Origin: Chryseobacterium sp. ZHDP1
Lineage (GTDB): Bacteria; Bacteroidota; Bacteroidia; Flavobacteriales; Weeksellaceae
Reading direction: 5' to 3'
Assembly: GCF_018603435.1 (NCBI RefSeq)
Contig: NZ_CP075682.1
Location: 1,612,001 to 1,676,000 of the forward strand
DNA length: 64,000 bases
This document shows, in pieces, positions 35,510-43,034 of the stretch. A model generated the notes under the pieces. The model saw only the letters and a program-made list of their open reading frames with translations. It was not told where the DNA came from and did not search any database. The translations under genes were made by a program, and so were the position numbers. Every line of letters starts with the position of its first letter. Position 1 is the first letter of the stretch.

Positions 35510-35754
35510 ACGAAAAAGCGAAATTGTCTAGTAAATAAAAAAAGCTGAAAAAGCCCATTAATAAAAGAACTTTGAGCATATTGAAGCCTCGAATTGAGAA
35601 AAAACGAAACGCCGAAAAATTACTATTTGCTACCATTTTATTACTATTAAAAAAAGATTTCCGCCATCATACAGCCCCTTTTCGGGGCTTTTTATTTTCT
35701 CATAAATACAAATTTACTATTCTACATAAAAACCTTGTAATAAGGCGTTTTCGT
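35510..35754. repeat. candidate transposase-binding end motifs (three copies)
   Basis: Three related words lie near the proposed left end: ACGAAAAAGCGAAA at 35510-35523, ACGAAACGCCGAAAAA at 35604-35619, and in inverted orientation ACGAAAACGCC at 35744-35754. Phage Mu has three transposase-binding sites at its left end with cores of the same kind (ACGAAAA, AACGCGAAA), spaced over about 170 bp. The comparison to Mu is from memory, so the role is an inference. Confidence 0.45.
35673..35689 (+). terminator. terminator in prophage left end
   Basis: agcccc / ggggct stem with a ttttc loop and a tttttattttc tail. It would stop host transcription entering the prophage from the left. Confidence 0.65.
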
Positions 35755-35844
35755 GTGTTGGAATAAAAATATCTGATCATATTGATGAGAAAAAATACTG
35801 GATTTTCTGTATTTGTAGATTTGCCTTTAAAATGATGCTTTTTG

Positions 35845-35880
35845 AGTTGGGGTTACAGTTGGGGTTACAGTTGGGGTTAC
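35845..35880. repeat. three 12-bp tandem repeats in prophage left end
   Basis: agttggggttac repeated three times with no mismatch, followed by aaaacccg. It lies between the end motifs and the repressor gene. It could be a protein-binding array or an internal enhancer-like site; no function is shown by sequence alone. Confidence 0.75.
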
Positions 35881-36012
35881 AAAACCCGTTTTTTTTAACC
35901 GGATTCAGATGTATATAAGGGTTAAAAAAGATCAAAAAAAACATCAATTTGAATTATTCAAGGGGGTATAGGGACATCGGGTTTTAAGCTCCTTGTACTG
36001 ATTATCAGCAAT

Positions 36013-36726
36013 TTAAAACATTGTATTAAATCGAACACTTGCTTTTACCAATGCAATGGCAGTAATGTCTTTTATTTTAAAGTCTTTTGGTTGATGATGT
36101 GGATTTTGGCTTACCAATTTCACCCATTCATTTCCGAGTTCTGATTTCTGTACATATTTGACTGTTACATACTCCTCCTGCCCTTTAGTAAGAATACTTA
36201 ACAAGTACATTTCACCAAAAAATATATCATCCACCGTAATTTGCTTATATAGAATAATATCACCGGATTTTAAAAGCGGGTACATACTGTCACCGGTTAC
36301 ATTAATAGCCCCGTCACATTTTGGAAGATTGGGAATTTTAATGGTTTGCAGTGCTTTGTGAGGAGCTCCGCTGTCAAACAATGCCTGAAGCCCTGCCACA
36401 GCAGAAAAATCATAAAAGGGTACTTCCTGATTTTCAATAATTCCATCTTTTGTCTTTCTATTGATACTCAAAGGCGTTATGATAGGTTCTTCTTTGATCA
36501 TATCACCTTTTCCATCAACAAACCATTTGAAATCAAATAAATCAGAATATTCTGAATTGGCAAGCTTATGAAAGAAGTCAAAACTCGGTTTTGCTTTACC
36601 GCTTAGGATATCATAAATAGTCTGCGGTCTATTGTAATCTAATTTCTTAGCAAATTCGGGAGCGTTAAGTCCGATAAAATCAAGCATTTTCTGCAATCTT
36701 GAAGAAACTTCTGTATTTTCTTTCAT
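36013..36726 (-). CDS. phage repressor, HTH plus S24 peptidase (LexA/CI-like)
   Basis: 237 residues from the ATG at 36726; the frame is open to 36807 but that leader runs through the promoter region. N-terminal HTH: SRLQKMLDFIGLNAPEFAKKLDYNRPQTIYDILSGKAKPS. C-terminal S24 domain: INVTGDSMYPLLKSGDIILYKQI with the catalytic Ser, and EEYVTVKYVQ with the Lys partner. Such repressors keep the lysogenic state and are cleaved or inactivated in the SOS response. Divergent from the early operon. Confidence 0.9.
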   Translation of the reverse strand: MKENTEVSSRLQKMLDFIGLNAPEFAKKLDYNRPQTIYDILSGKAKPSFDFFHKLANSEYSDLFDFKWFVDGKGDMIKEEPIITPLSINRKTKDGIIENQEVPFYDFSAVAGLQALFDSGAPHKALQTIKIPNLPKCDGAINVTGDSMYPLLKSGDIILYKQITVDDIFFGEMYLLSILTKGQEEYVTVKYVQKSELGNEWVKLVSQNPHHQPKDFKIKDITAIALVKASVRFNTMF

Positions 36727-36732
36727 TTTAAT

Positions 36733-36763
36733 TTTGTTATTAAGAAAGTTCTGTATATCTTTG
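36733..36763 (+). promoter_or_regulatory. early phage promoter
   Basis: TTTG at 36733-36736, a 19-nt spacer, and TATCTTTG at 36756-36763, an exact match to the Bacteroidetes promoter consensus. It faces the early genes and overlaps the start of the divergent repressor gene by only a few bases. Confidence 0.8.
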
Positions 36764-36770
36764 TCAGGAC

Positions 36771-36798
36771 ATTTGAACAAATTTATAACAAAAATTTG
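36771..36798. promoter_or_regulatory. candidate repressor operator
   Basis: Three short half-sites between the early promoter and the first early gene: ATTTG-aa-CAAAT (36771-36782) and CAAATTT / AAATTTG (36778-36784, 36792-36798). The minus-strand word TAAATTTG in the same place could be the repressor's own -7 box, so binding here could control both directions. Confidence 0.5.
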
Positions 36799-36805
36799 AT
36801 TTATC

Positions 36806-37000
36806 ATGGAAAATAAGCAAAAAGAAAAAATTTATTATGGCGACTATCAGCTGCTTGGAGAATTATTATGTGTCTCTTCAGACGCAGCCCGTAAGAGATT
36901 CAAGCGGAACGAAAAAGCGGCAGTAAAAGCAATGGGTATGATACAAGAAAACCGGAAGAAATTTGTATTAGACTACAGAAAAAACTTACAAATAGATTAG
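36806..37000 (+). CDS. small early DNA-binding protein
   Basis: 64 residues. Helical, with YYGDYQLLGELLCVSSDAARKRFKRNE resembling a helix-turn-helix, and a basic C-terminus. Position between the repressor and the transposase is that of Ner-like early regulators in Mu-type phages, but sequence similarity to Ner is not evident. Confidence 0.65.
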   Translation: MENKQKEKIYYGDYQLLGELLCVSSDAARKRFKRNEKAAVKAMGMIQENRKKFVLDYRKNLQID

Positions 37001-37033
37001 AATAGATTTATTAACACGTTAAAAAAAGAGATT

Positions 37034-39085
37034 ATGCCACACAATTGGGGAAATATATTAGTTGTTACAAAGGACGAATTAATACCAAAATATTACAATA
37101 CTCTTAGCGCGCTGAAAGTTGAAATTCACCGATACAAAGATTTACCTTACGGAATTAAAAAAGTTCAGAAGGGAGGCAATGGCAGACAGATGTATATTGA
37201 CTTTGACAGCCTTTCGAAAGATGTACAGGAAAGCATGGGCGATCCGCGCAAAATGAGACACCCTTTACTTTCATTTTTTGAATTTGATGCCACAGCAGTA
37301 CGTTACTATACCGATTTCAGATTTGAGGACGGCACACCGTTAAAAGAAAGTTTCAAAGAGGAATATATCACCAACGCCAGTGTGCTTATTGCAGCCGAAA
37401 GATTAAGACAGGCACGTTTAACCGAGTGGAAAAAATTAAGAAAAACATCCGGGCGCGGGTTAATGCCCTCTATCATTACCGATGTGACGACATTTAATGA
37501 GTTTCTGCCAAAGGTATACAACACTACCCACACCATCCCTTCATCCCATAGAGGCTTTGACCGGGTGTGGAAACCTTTCTTTCATTCTTTTGACGAAGGG
37601 CTCAATTTTGAAAGCCTGATTTCCGGCAAACTGAAAAACCAGAACCGAAAATTAATGACGGACGAAATGATGGCTTTACTTAATGATATGTTTGCAGGAC
37701 AGGATTATAAACCTTCCCGGACTCAGGTCGCCGATCAGTATCAGGCTTTTTTAAACGGTGAACTGGATATTATCAGTAAAGAAACCGGAGAGGAATATGA
37801 CCGTACCAATCCAAATTTCAGGGAAATGTCCGATAATTCAATTATTGCATGGCTTGGAAAATGGGAAAACAAGATCGGAACCTTTGCCAAGCGTTCCGGT
37901 GACCGTCAGAAATTGATGCAGGAGTTCACTCCTCCACATAAGCTGACGAAAATTAAAGAAGCGGGAACGCTGATTTCCATAGATGACAGGCAGCCTCCAT
38001 TCATGTATAATGAAAACAGGAAACGTCCCTGGTTCTATATGGGTATTGATGTGGGAAGTGAAGCATGGACGTGTTGGGTTTGGGGGAAGAATAAAAAAGG
38101 GATCATTATCGAGTTTTACCGCCAAATGGTCAGAAACTACTCAGAATGGGGCTTTAACCTTCCGCTTGGGTTGGAATGCGAAAGTTCATTAAACAGCGGA
38201 TTTAAGGACACCTTTTTACGGAACGGGGCAATGTTTGACCGGGTGAATATTTATAAGAACCGTGCAAGGTCAAAAGTTGTCGAGCGAAAATTTGAGGAAT
38301 TGAGATACAGACATGAAAAAAGCCGCTTAGGATGGATGGCAAGACCGCACGCCCTGAAAGAAGAAAATCAGAAAAGCGGAGAAGAAGAAATCATCATCCC
38401 TTTTGATACGATTGTAGACCAATCGCTCAGCGATATTGAAACGTGGAACAATATGCCTCATTCCGTTCATACTGACAAAACCCGATGGGAAGTATTTTGT
38501 GAAATGCAGAACAAAAATACACAGCCTACCAATTGGACGGCAATTCTTCCTCACATTGGTAAAACAGAAACATCAAGCTGTAATGCCGGAATTATCAAAT
38601 TCAGAAATACAACGTTTGTTTTAGGGCTGGATGGTGAAATTGCGCTGGGTGATGATCTAATAAGGCTCCTGAAGTATGTTAATGGCAAAGAGTTTACGAT
38701 TTACTGGCTTGACGGAAACGACGGGAATGTTTTAAAAGCGATGATCTATTTTGATGATTTGATGCTTTGTGATTTGGTTCCACAGCCGGAATATTCAAGA
38801 TCAATCCATGAAAGAGATGAGCAGGGCGAGTTGAACCGCAGGTTAATGAGTGCATACGAGAACACCGTTAACAAATTTATGGCTCAGCGTAAACGTGAAA
38901 TTGATCAGGTCTTAATCATCGACCACCGTAAAAAAACACTGAACAACAAATTTCAGATTGCGGGTCGAAAAAAATATACACCTAATAACAGTACCCCGGA
39001 GGAGGTGTTCTCAGACGCTGAGGAAAGCAGCTACAACCACAACTCGAATACATCAACCGTGAGAAGTTGGGCAGCCAATTTTTAA
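37034..39085 (+). CDS. MuA-like DDE transposase
   Basis: 683 residues, about the size of MuA. N-terminal DNA-binding region to about 250. The RNase-H-like catalytic core begins WFYMGIDVGSEAWTCWVWG with Asp339. The second acidic position falls in LECESSL (Glu381/Glu383) rather than the more usual Asp, and the final Glu is in VVERKFEELRY (Glu417 or Glu421). LGWMARPHAL follows. A target-joining and beta-barrel domain with the MuB contact tail makes up the rest. It cuts the phage ends and joins them to target DNA for integration and replication. Confidence 0.9.
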   Translation: MPHNWGNILVVTKDELIPKYYNTLSALKVEIHRYKDLPYGIKKVQKGGNGRQMYIDFDSLSKDVQESMGDPRKMRHPLLSFFEFDATAVRYYTDFRFEDGTPLKESFKEEYITNASVLIAAERLRQARLTEWKKLRKTSGRGLMPSIITDVTTFNEFLPKVYNTTHTIPSSHRGFDRVWKPFFHSFDEGLNFESLISGKLKNQNRKLMTDEMMALLNDMFAGQDYKPSRTQVADQYQAFLNGELDIISKETGEEYDRTNPNFREMSDNSIIAWLGKWENKIGTFAKRSGDRQKLMQEFTPPHKLTKIKEAGTLISIDDRQPPFMYNENRKRPWFYMGIDVGSEAWTCWVWGKNKKGIIIEFYRQMVRNYSEWGFNLPLGLECESSLNSGFKDTFLRNGAMFDRVNIYKNRARSKVVERKFEELRYRHEKSRLGWMARPHALKEENQKSGEEEIIIPFDTIVDQSLSDIETWNNMPHSVHTDKTRWEVFCEMQNKNTQPTNWTAILPHIGKTETSSCNAGIIKFRNTTFVLGLDGEIALGDDLIRLLKYVNGKEFTIYWLDGNDGNVLKAMIYFDDLMLCDLVPQPEYSRSIHERDEQGELNRRLMSAYENTVNKFMAQRKREIDQVLIIDHRKKTLNNKFQIAGRKKYTPNNSTPEEVFSDAEESSYNHNSNTSTVRSWAANF

Positions 39086-39106
39086 CAAATCAAAAATAAA
39101 ATAGAT

Positions 39107-40030
39107 ATGATAACATTAGAACAAAAACAGAACATCCGTACTGCAGTACTTAAGGGCAGGGAAAAATTCAAAGGCACAGATACCGCTTACGCAAAATCAT
39201 TGGGTATCGACAGCATGGCTTACGGTCAGATAAAAGATGGAATGATTGAGAATATTTTGTCATTGGGACAATGGCTGAATATAGGCAGCAAATTCCAAAC
39301 AGCAAAGAATGACTATGAAATGAAATTGGTAAAAACAGAGGTTTACCTTGCGATGGAAGACAACTTCAATTTTTGCCAAGCTACAAAAACATCAATGATT
39401 TTGGTTGATGACTGCGGGATCGGAAAAACACGCTGTGCAATGGATATTGTCTCCAAAATGAAAAATGCGTTTTATGTGGATTGTTCCCAGTCGCAGACTA
39501 AAATACGCTTTGTAAAGCAACTGGCTGCCGCATTAGGCTGTGATACCACCGGAAAATATTATGACATCCTGGAAACGGTAAAATATGCTTTAAATATTAT
39601 TGAAAGTCCGTTTGTATGCGTGGATGAGTTCGGAGATTTAGAATACAACGCCTATTTGGAATTAAAAGGAATCATGAACGCCACCAAGCATAACTGCACT
39701 TGGTACGCAATGGGAGCTGACGGGTTACGTGCAAAAATTACCAAAGGAATCAACAATCATAAAGTGGGCTTTGCAGAAATATTCAGCCGCCTTTCCGATG
39801 ACTTCGTAACACTGGTTCCGAAAAATCCTGAGGAACGAAAAGAATTTTATTTAAAGCTGTTCGGGGATGTAGCCTATGTCAACCTGAAAAATAAAAATGA
39901 GGTTAACGAAGTGGTTAAAAAATGTATGGTCAAAGTCGCCAATCCATTTGAAGGAAAGCAAAAAGGGGAACAGGGCGGGCGTATCAAATCACTCAGATAT
40001 TTAGAAACACTCTTAAAGGTCAGGGAATAA
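39107..40030 (+). CDS. MuB-like AAA+ ATPase (target selection)
   Basis: 307 residues. N-terminal HTH-like region (AYAKSLGIDSMAYGQIK), Walker A DDCGIGKTRC at about 102-110 and Walker B FVCVDEFGD at about 168-175. MuB homologues bind DNA as ATP filaments, deliver target DNA to the transposase and give target immunity. Directly downstream of the transposase (21 bp). Confidence 0.9.
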   Translation: MITLEQKQNIRTAVLKGREKFKGTDTAYAKSLGIDSMAYGQIKDGMIENILSLGQWLNIGSKFQTAKNDYEMKLVKTEVYLAMEDNFNFCQATKTSMILVDDCGIGKTRCAMDIVSKMKNAFYVDCSQSQTKIRFVKQLAAALGCDTTGKYYDILETVKYALNIIESPFVCVDEFGDLEYNAYLELKGIMNATKHNCTWYAMGADGLRAKITKGINNHKVGFAEIFSRLSDDFVTLVPKNPEERKEFYLKLFGDVAYVNLKNKNEVNEVVKKCMVKVANPFEGKQKGEQGGRIKSLRYLETLLKVRE

Positions 40031-40644
40031 TGAAGGCACTATCAGTAAAACAAGCGTTTTCCATTGTGTTTAAACTGTTTGAATTTACTGGACTTTGGCT
40101 TCAAGCTTTTGGAAAACCGGAAACCACCGGTTTTTGGTACTTGGGTGGAGGAGAAAAGAACGGAAAATCAACTTTCGCCATGATGCTGGCTAAATACCTT
40201 ACAACATTTGGAAAAGTGCTTTATGTATCCGCAGAAGAAGGATTATCGAAGGACATTATCGCCGCCATGAAATTTGCGGGATTATCAGACAAAGACAAAA
40301 AATTTCACATTATAGATTACGAGCCGTGGGCAGAGCTTCAGGCTCGTTTTAGCTCCCGGAAATGCGCTAAAATCATTTTTATAGATAATTCAACCATTTA
40401 CAGGGACGAGATCACAAGGAAGATGGTATCAGAATTGAAAAAGAACCATTCCAATAAATTAATAATAATGGTTTGCCACGAAGTGAAAGGACTGCCGGAC
40501 AATGCTCTGGCAACAACATGGAGAAAGCTTGCCAAAATTATTATTCAGGCAGAGGGGCTGAAAGCCATTATTTCCGGCAGATGCCCGGGAGGGACATTAA
40601 TGATCAATGAAGAAAAAGCAAACCTGTACTGGGGGACAAAATAA
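40030..40644 (+). CDS. P-loop ATPase of early phage operon
   Basis: 204 residues. Walker A GGGEKNGKSTFAMMLA at about 39-54 and Walker B KIIFIDNSTIY at about 114-124. RecA/AAA-type core. Its ATG overlaps the stop of the MuB-like gene by one base (TAATG), so the two are coupled. It may assist in replication or partner with the MuB-like protein. No named family can be given. Confidence 0.78.
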   Translation: MKALSVKQAFSIVFKLFEFTGLWLQAFGKPETTGFWYLGGGEKNGKSTFAMMLAKYLTTFGKVLYVSAEEGLSKDIIAAMKFAGLSDKDKKFHIIDYEPWAELQARFSSRKCAKIIFIDNSTIYRDEITRKMVSELKKNHSNKLIIMVCHEVKGLPDNALATTWRKLAKIIIQAEGLKAIISGRCPGGTLMINEEKANLYWGTK

Positions 40645-40657
40645 AATAAGAAAGACA

Positions 40658-40957
40658 ATGAACAAAGACATATTATTAAAAATTCTACAACTGGACAGCC
40701 TTGTCAGGTTTTTAGACTGGAGCGAAAGGGTAAGGATTCATTTGTACAGAGGAGAGAAATTTAACTCTACAACGCCCAAAATTCTGGCAGCGTATGAGTG
40801 GATCATCAATGAAAACTGGGAGCCACCGGTGATGCATTACGGGGAAGACCGCTTTCAGTATTTCCATGATCCGGAGTTAGACCTGTGGATTGAAGTTGAA
40901 AATTATTTAAACTATTTCCCGGAATACAAGCCGGATTTAATCAAACTTATATTTTAG
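40658..40957 (+). CDS. small early phage protein
   Basis: 99 residues from the ATG at 40658; the open frame upstream overlaps the ATPase gene and is not credible. Trp- and Tyr-rich, acidic (YEWIINENWEPPVMHYGEDRFQYFHDPELDLW). Family not recognised. It is in the early operon. Confidence 0.6.
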   Translation: MNKDILLKILQLDSLVRFLDWSERVRIHLYRGEKFNSTTPKILAAYEWIINENWEPPVMHYGEDRFQYFHDPELDLWIEVENYLNYFPEYKPDLIKLIF

Positions 40958-40960
40958 GAC

Positions 40961-41158
40961 ATGGAAGCCACAGAATTATTGGACGAGATTTTGAAAAATT
41001 ACACTTTGGCAACAACCGTCTCGCGGCAAATACAGGCTCATCAAAAGAATATAGCCCTTTTAAACGGCGAATCAAAGAAAGCCTACGATAAGGGGTATAA
41101 AGATGGAAAACGCGACGGAAAAAAGGAGAAAATCGACAACTTAATACAAAAGAACTAA
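40961..41158 (+). CDS. small early phage protein, charged
   Basis: 65 residues, predicted helical, ending in the very charged KAYDKGYKDGKRDGKKEKID. It starts 3 bp after the preceding stop. Function unknown. Confidence 0.55.
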   Translation: MEATELLDEILKNYTLATTVSRQIQAHQKNIALLNGESKKAYDKGYKDGKRDGKKEKIDNLIQKN

Positions 41159-41177
41159 CTATCAAAAATAACAAATT

Positions 41178-41837
41178 ATGAATATTAATGAACTTTTAGA
41201 AAGACCAATTAACGAATTGTCTGCAGAAGAAATGGAAGCGGTGCTGAACCATAAAAGAAAAATGGAGACGGAACAACAGGAAAACGAAAAACGCGCCTAT
41301 GAAGCCGAAAGAGACAGTGATATGGGAGAATTGATTGCCTTAGCCCTTGAAGTTGAAAGCAAATCGTGTTTATTGAAAAAGCTTACTCATGCCAAGATGG
41401 AAAAACACCAGGAGAAATTAAATGAATACGGAAAAATCCGTAGCAATTCTAAAGGCGGCTTTACCTTAATGCACAGCGACAAAACCATAAGAATTAAACG
41501 CCGCCGCGATACACAACCCACTTGGGATGAAAGAAGCACCAAGGCTCTGGAACTGATCCACGCTTTCCTCTATGATACCGTTAAAAAGAGGGACAAGGAT
41601 TTATTTGAAATGCTGATCGGATTTTTAGTAAAAAACAAAAAAGGTGATCTGGACTATGCAAGTGTAATGAATTTACTAAGCCATGAAACGCGTTTTGATG
41701 ATCCAAGGTGGAAAGAAGGTTTAAGGCTTTTAAAACAGAGTTACAGCAATTTTCTGAAAGGTTACCAATATGATTTCGAGAAACAGAATGAAGAGGGTAA
41801 ATTTGAAAGGATAGAACTCAACTTTTCGGCTCTGTAA
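41178..41837 (+). CDS. DUF3164 family protein
   Basis: 219 residues. Central stretch LNEYGKIRSNSKGGFTLMHSDKTIRIKRR and the following helical region KALELIHAFLYDTVKKRDKDLFEMLIGFL match the DUF3164 pattern that marks Mu-like prophages, located near the transposase genes. Role unknown; likely in early DNA transactions. Last gene of the early operon; a terminator follows at 41934. Confidence 0.82.
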   Translation: MNINELLERPINELSAEEMEAVLNHKRKMETEQQENEKRAYEAERDSDMGELIALALEVESKSCLLKKLTHAKMEKHQEKLNEYGKIRSNSKGGFTLMHSDKTIRIKRRRDTQPTWDERSTKALELIHAFLYDTVKKRDKDLFEMLIGFLVKNKKGDLDYASVMNLLSHETRFDDPRWKEGLRLLKQSYSNFLKGYQYDFEKQNEEGKFERIELNFSAL

Positions 41838-41933
41838 TAATTACAATTTCAACGTTTAAAATTATCGGGAAAATCCCGAATTTATCAAAATTAGAATACC
41901 ATAAATACAATAATAATGGTTGATTTAAAATAA

Positions 41934-41964
41934 ACTCCCTTATTGGCAAAGCTAATAAGGGAGT
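41934..41964. terminator. terminator ending the early phage operon
   Basis: Perfect 11-bp stem actcccttatt / aataagggagt with a 9-nt loop and an attttattt tail. The minus-strand small gene at 41987 ends just beyond it. Confidence 0.8.
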
Positions 41965-41986
41965 ATTTTATTTATGTGGAGTATTC

Positions 41987-42148
41987 CTACTTCAATTTTA
42001 CTATGACATCATTGGTAAACATTGTCGGGTTCCAGTTGTTTCTACTGCAAACAAATTTATATAGATCGTACGCTTGCTGCATATTTGCAACTCCATCCAA
42101 TTTATAGGTTTCATTTTTAGCCTGATTGAAATAAACCGCTGTTCTCAT
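41987..42148 (-). CDS. 53-residue small protein
   Basis: An ATG at 42148 opens 53 codons: MRTAVYFNQAKNETYKLDGV, ANMQQAYDLYKFVCSRNNW, NPTMFTNDVIVKLK. The composition is protein-like and there is an upstream AT-rich leader. Mixed alpha/beta. No family known. It sits alone on the minus strand between the early operon and the cargo region. Confidence 0.55.
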   Translation of the reverse strand: MRTAVYFNQAKNETYKLDGVANMQQAYDLYKFVCSRNNWNPTMFTNDVIVKLK

Positions 42149-42317
42149 AATTTCTTTTCTTGTTTAATAAAAATAAATCCCTCATATTGAGGTGTTTAGT
42201 AAAGCAAATATAACTTGCCGCTTTTATATAAAGCAAGCATATTCTGCTATAAATTGCTCCTTACTGCATAATAAGGAAGTAATTTTTTATCTATCTTAGC
42301 CGTATCTTAAAATTACA
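42149..42317. other. non-coding AT-rich gap
   Basis: Holds the divergent promoter region of the 53-residue gene and the next small lipoprotein gene. 'tatataaagcaagcatattctgc' and 'tatcttagcc' are present; no clear consensus promoter is seen. Confidence 0.3.
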
Positions 42318-42527
42318 ATGATGAAATTATATCTTTTACTATTTCTTTCTGCAGTTTCTTTTTCTTGTATGGAACAAAAGAAAACAGAGGAAATCCTGCA
42401 AGCTAAAAACAAAACAATTGATAGCTTAAAAGCCGAATTAAAAGACTGTACTGCACAAGCCAAAATAATGGCAGAAGTTCTGGAAAAAGAAAGAATTGAA
42501 CTGCAAAATAACAAAGCCACCAAATAG
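42318..42527 (+). CDS. small coiled-coil lipoprotein
   Basis: 69 residues (a start at the second Met, 42321, is possible). Signal peptide with lipobox SFSC at about 15-18, then a charged helix EEILQAKNKTIDSLKAELKD and further coiled coil. The arrangement recalls outer-membrane Rz1-type or host small lipoproteins, but a spanin role is not shown. Its terminator (42513-42535) overlaps the last codons. Confidence 0.6.
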   Translation: MMKLYLLLFLSAVSFSCMEQKKTEEILQAKNKTIDSLKAELKDCTAQAKIMAEVLEKERIELQNNKATK

Positions 42528-42535
42528 GTGGCTTT
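42513..42535. terminator. hairpin overlapping end of small lipoprotein gene
   Basis: aaagccacc / ggtggcttt stem with loop aaata. It spans the TAG stop codon. Confidence 0.7.
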
Positions 42536-42555
42536 GAGGTTTGTCAATAATTATT

Positions 42556-43017
42556 CTACCACTCTCTCCATTCTTCCGTGATATCTTCATCCATAGAATT
42601 ATACTTCATTTTATGACTTGCTAAAATGATTATTTCGGCAATTTGCTCTCTTTCATTTGTTTCAATCAAAGATAAATTACATTTCTCATTTAAAGCATTC
42701 AATTTTAAGACTGTAGATTTTACAAGCTCCATTCCTTCTTTTTTTGATTGACTTTTATAAATACTTATTGTATATTCTGACAATATAGATATACATTCGT
42801 CAACTTCTTTTTGAGAATACGAAGGATTAGCTTCTCTCATGTAATCTTCCATTGATTTCTTTAATTTACTAATTAAAACATCAATTTCTTGATCTCCTGT
42901 TAATTTCACTGTTTCAGTTTTTGGTATTTCTGATTCTTCTTGTGATGTATAAATAACATACCCTGCTACTAATGCAACTACAACTAATAATATTAGCAAA
43001 ATACTATATTTTTTCAT
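42556..43017 (-). CDS. candidate immunity protein, membrane-anchored
   Basis: 153 residues. One N-terminal hydrophobic segment (5-24), then a helical soluble domain ending DEDITEEWREW. That acidic-aromatic C-terminal motif recurs, as I recall, in small proteins found beside polymorphic toxins in Gram-negative bacteria. It follows the LRR gene after an Rhs protein and is AT-rich compared with the Rhs core. The anchored form suggests action in the periplasm. Immunity is inferred from position. Confidence 0.5.
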   Translation of the reverse strand: MKKYSILLILLVVVALVAGYVIYTSQEESEIPKTETVKLTGDQEIDVLISKLKKSMEDYMREANPSYSQKEVDECISILSEYTISIYKSQSKKEGMELVKSTVLKLNALNEKCNLSLIETNEREQIAEIIILASHKMKYNSMDEDITEEWREW

Positions 43018-43034
43018 TTCTCTTAATTTCTATT

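Noticed and set aside
35845..35880. 12-bp repeats as a CRISPR array or telomere-like repeat
   Set aside because: Only three copies, no spacers, and inside a phage end.
42318..42527. Rz1-type spanin
   Set aside because: Lipobox and coiled coil fit, but there is no lysis gene nearby and the gene lies at the cargo edge, so it is listed only as a small lipoprotein.
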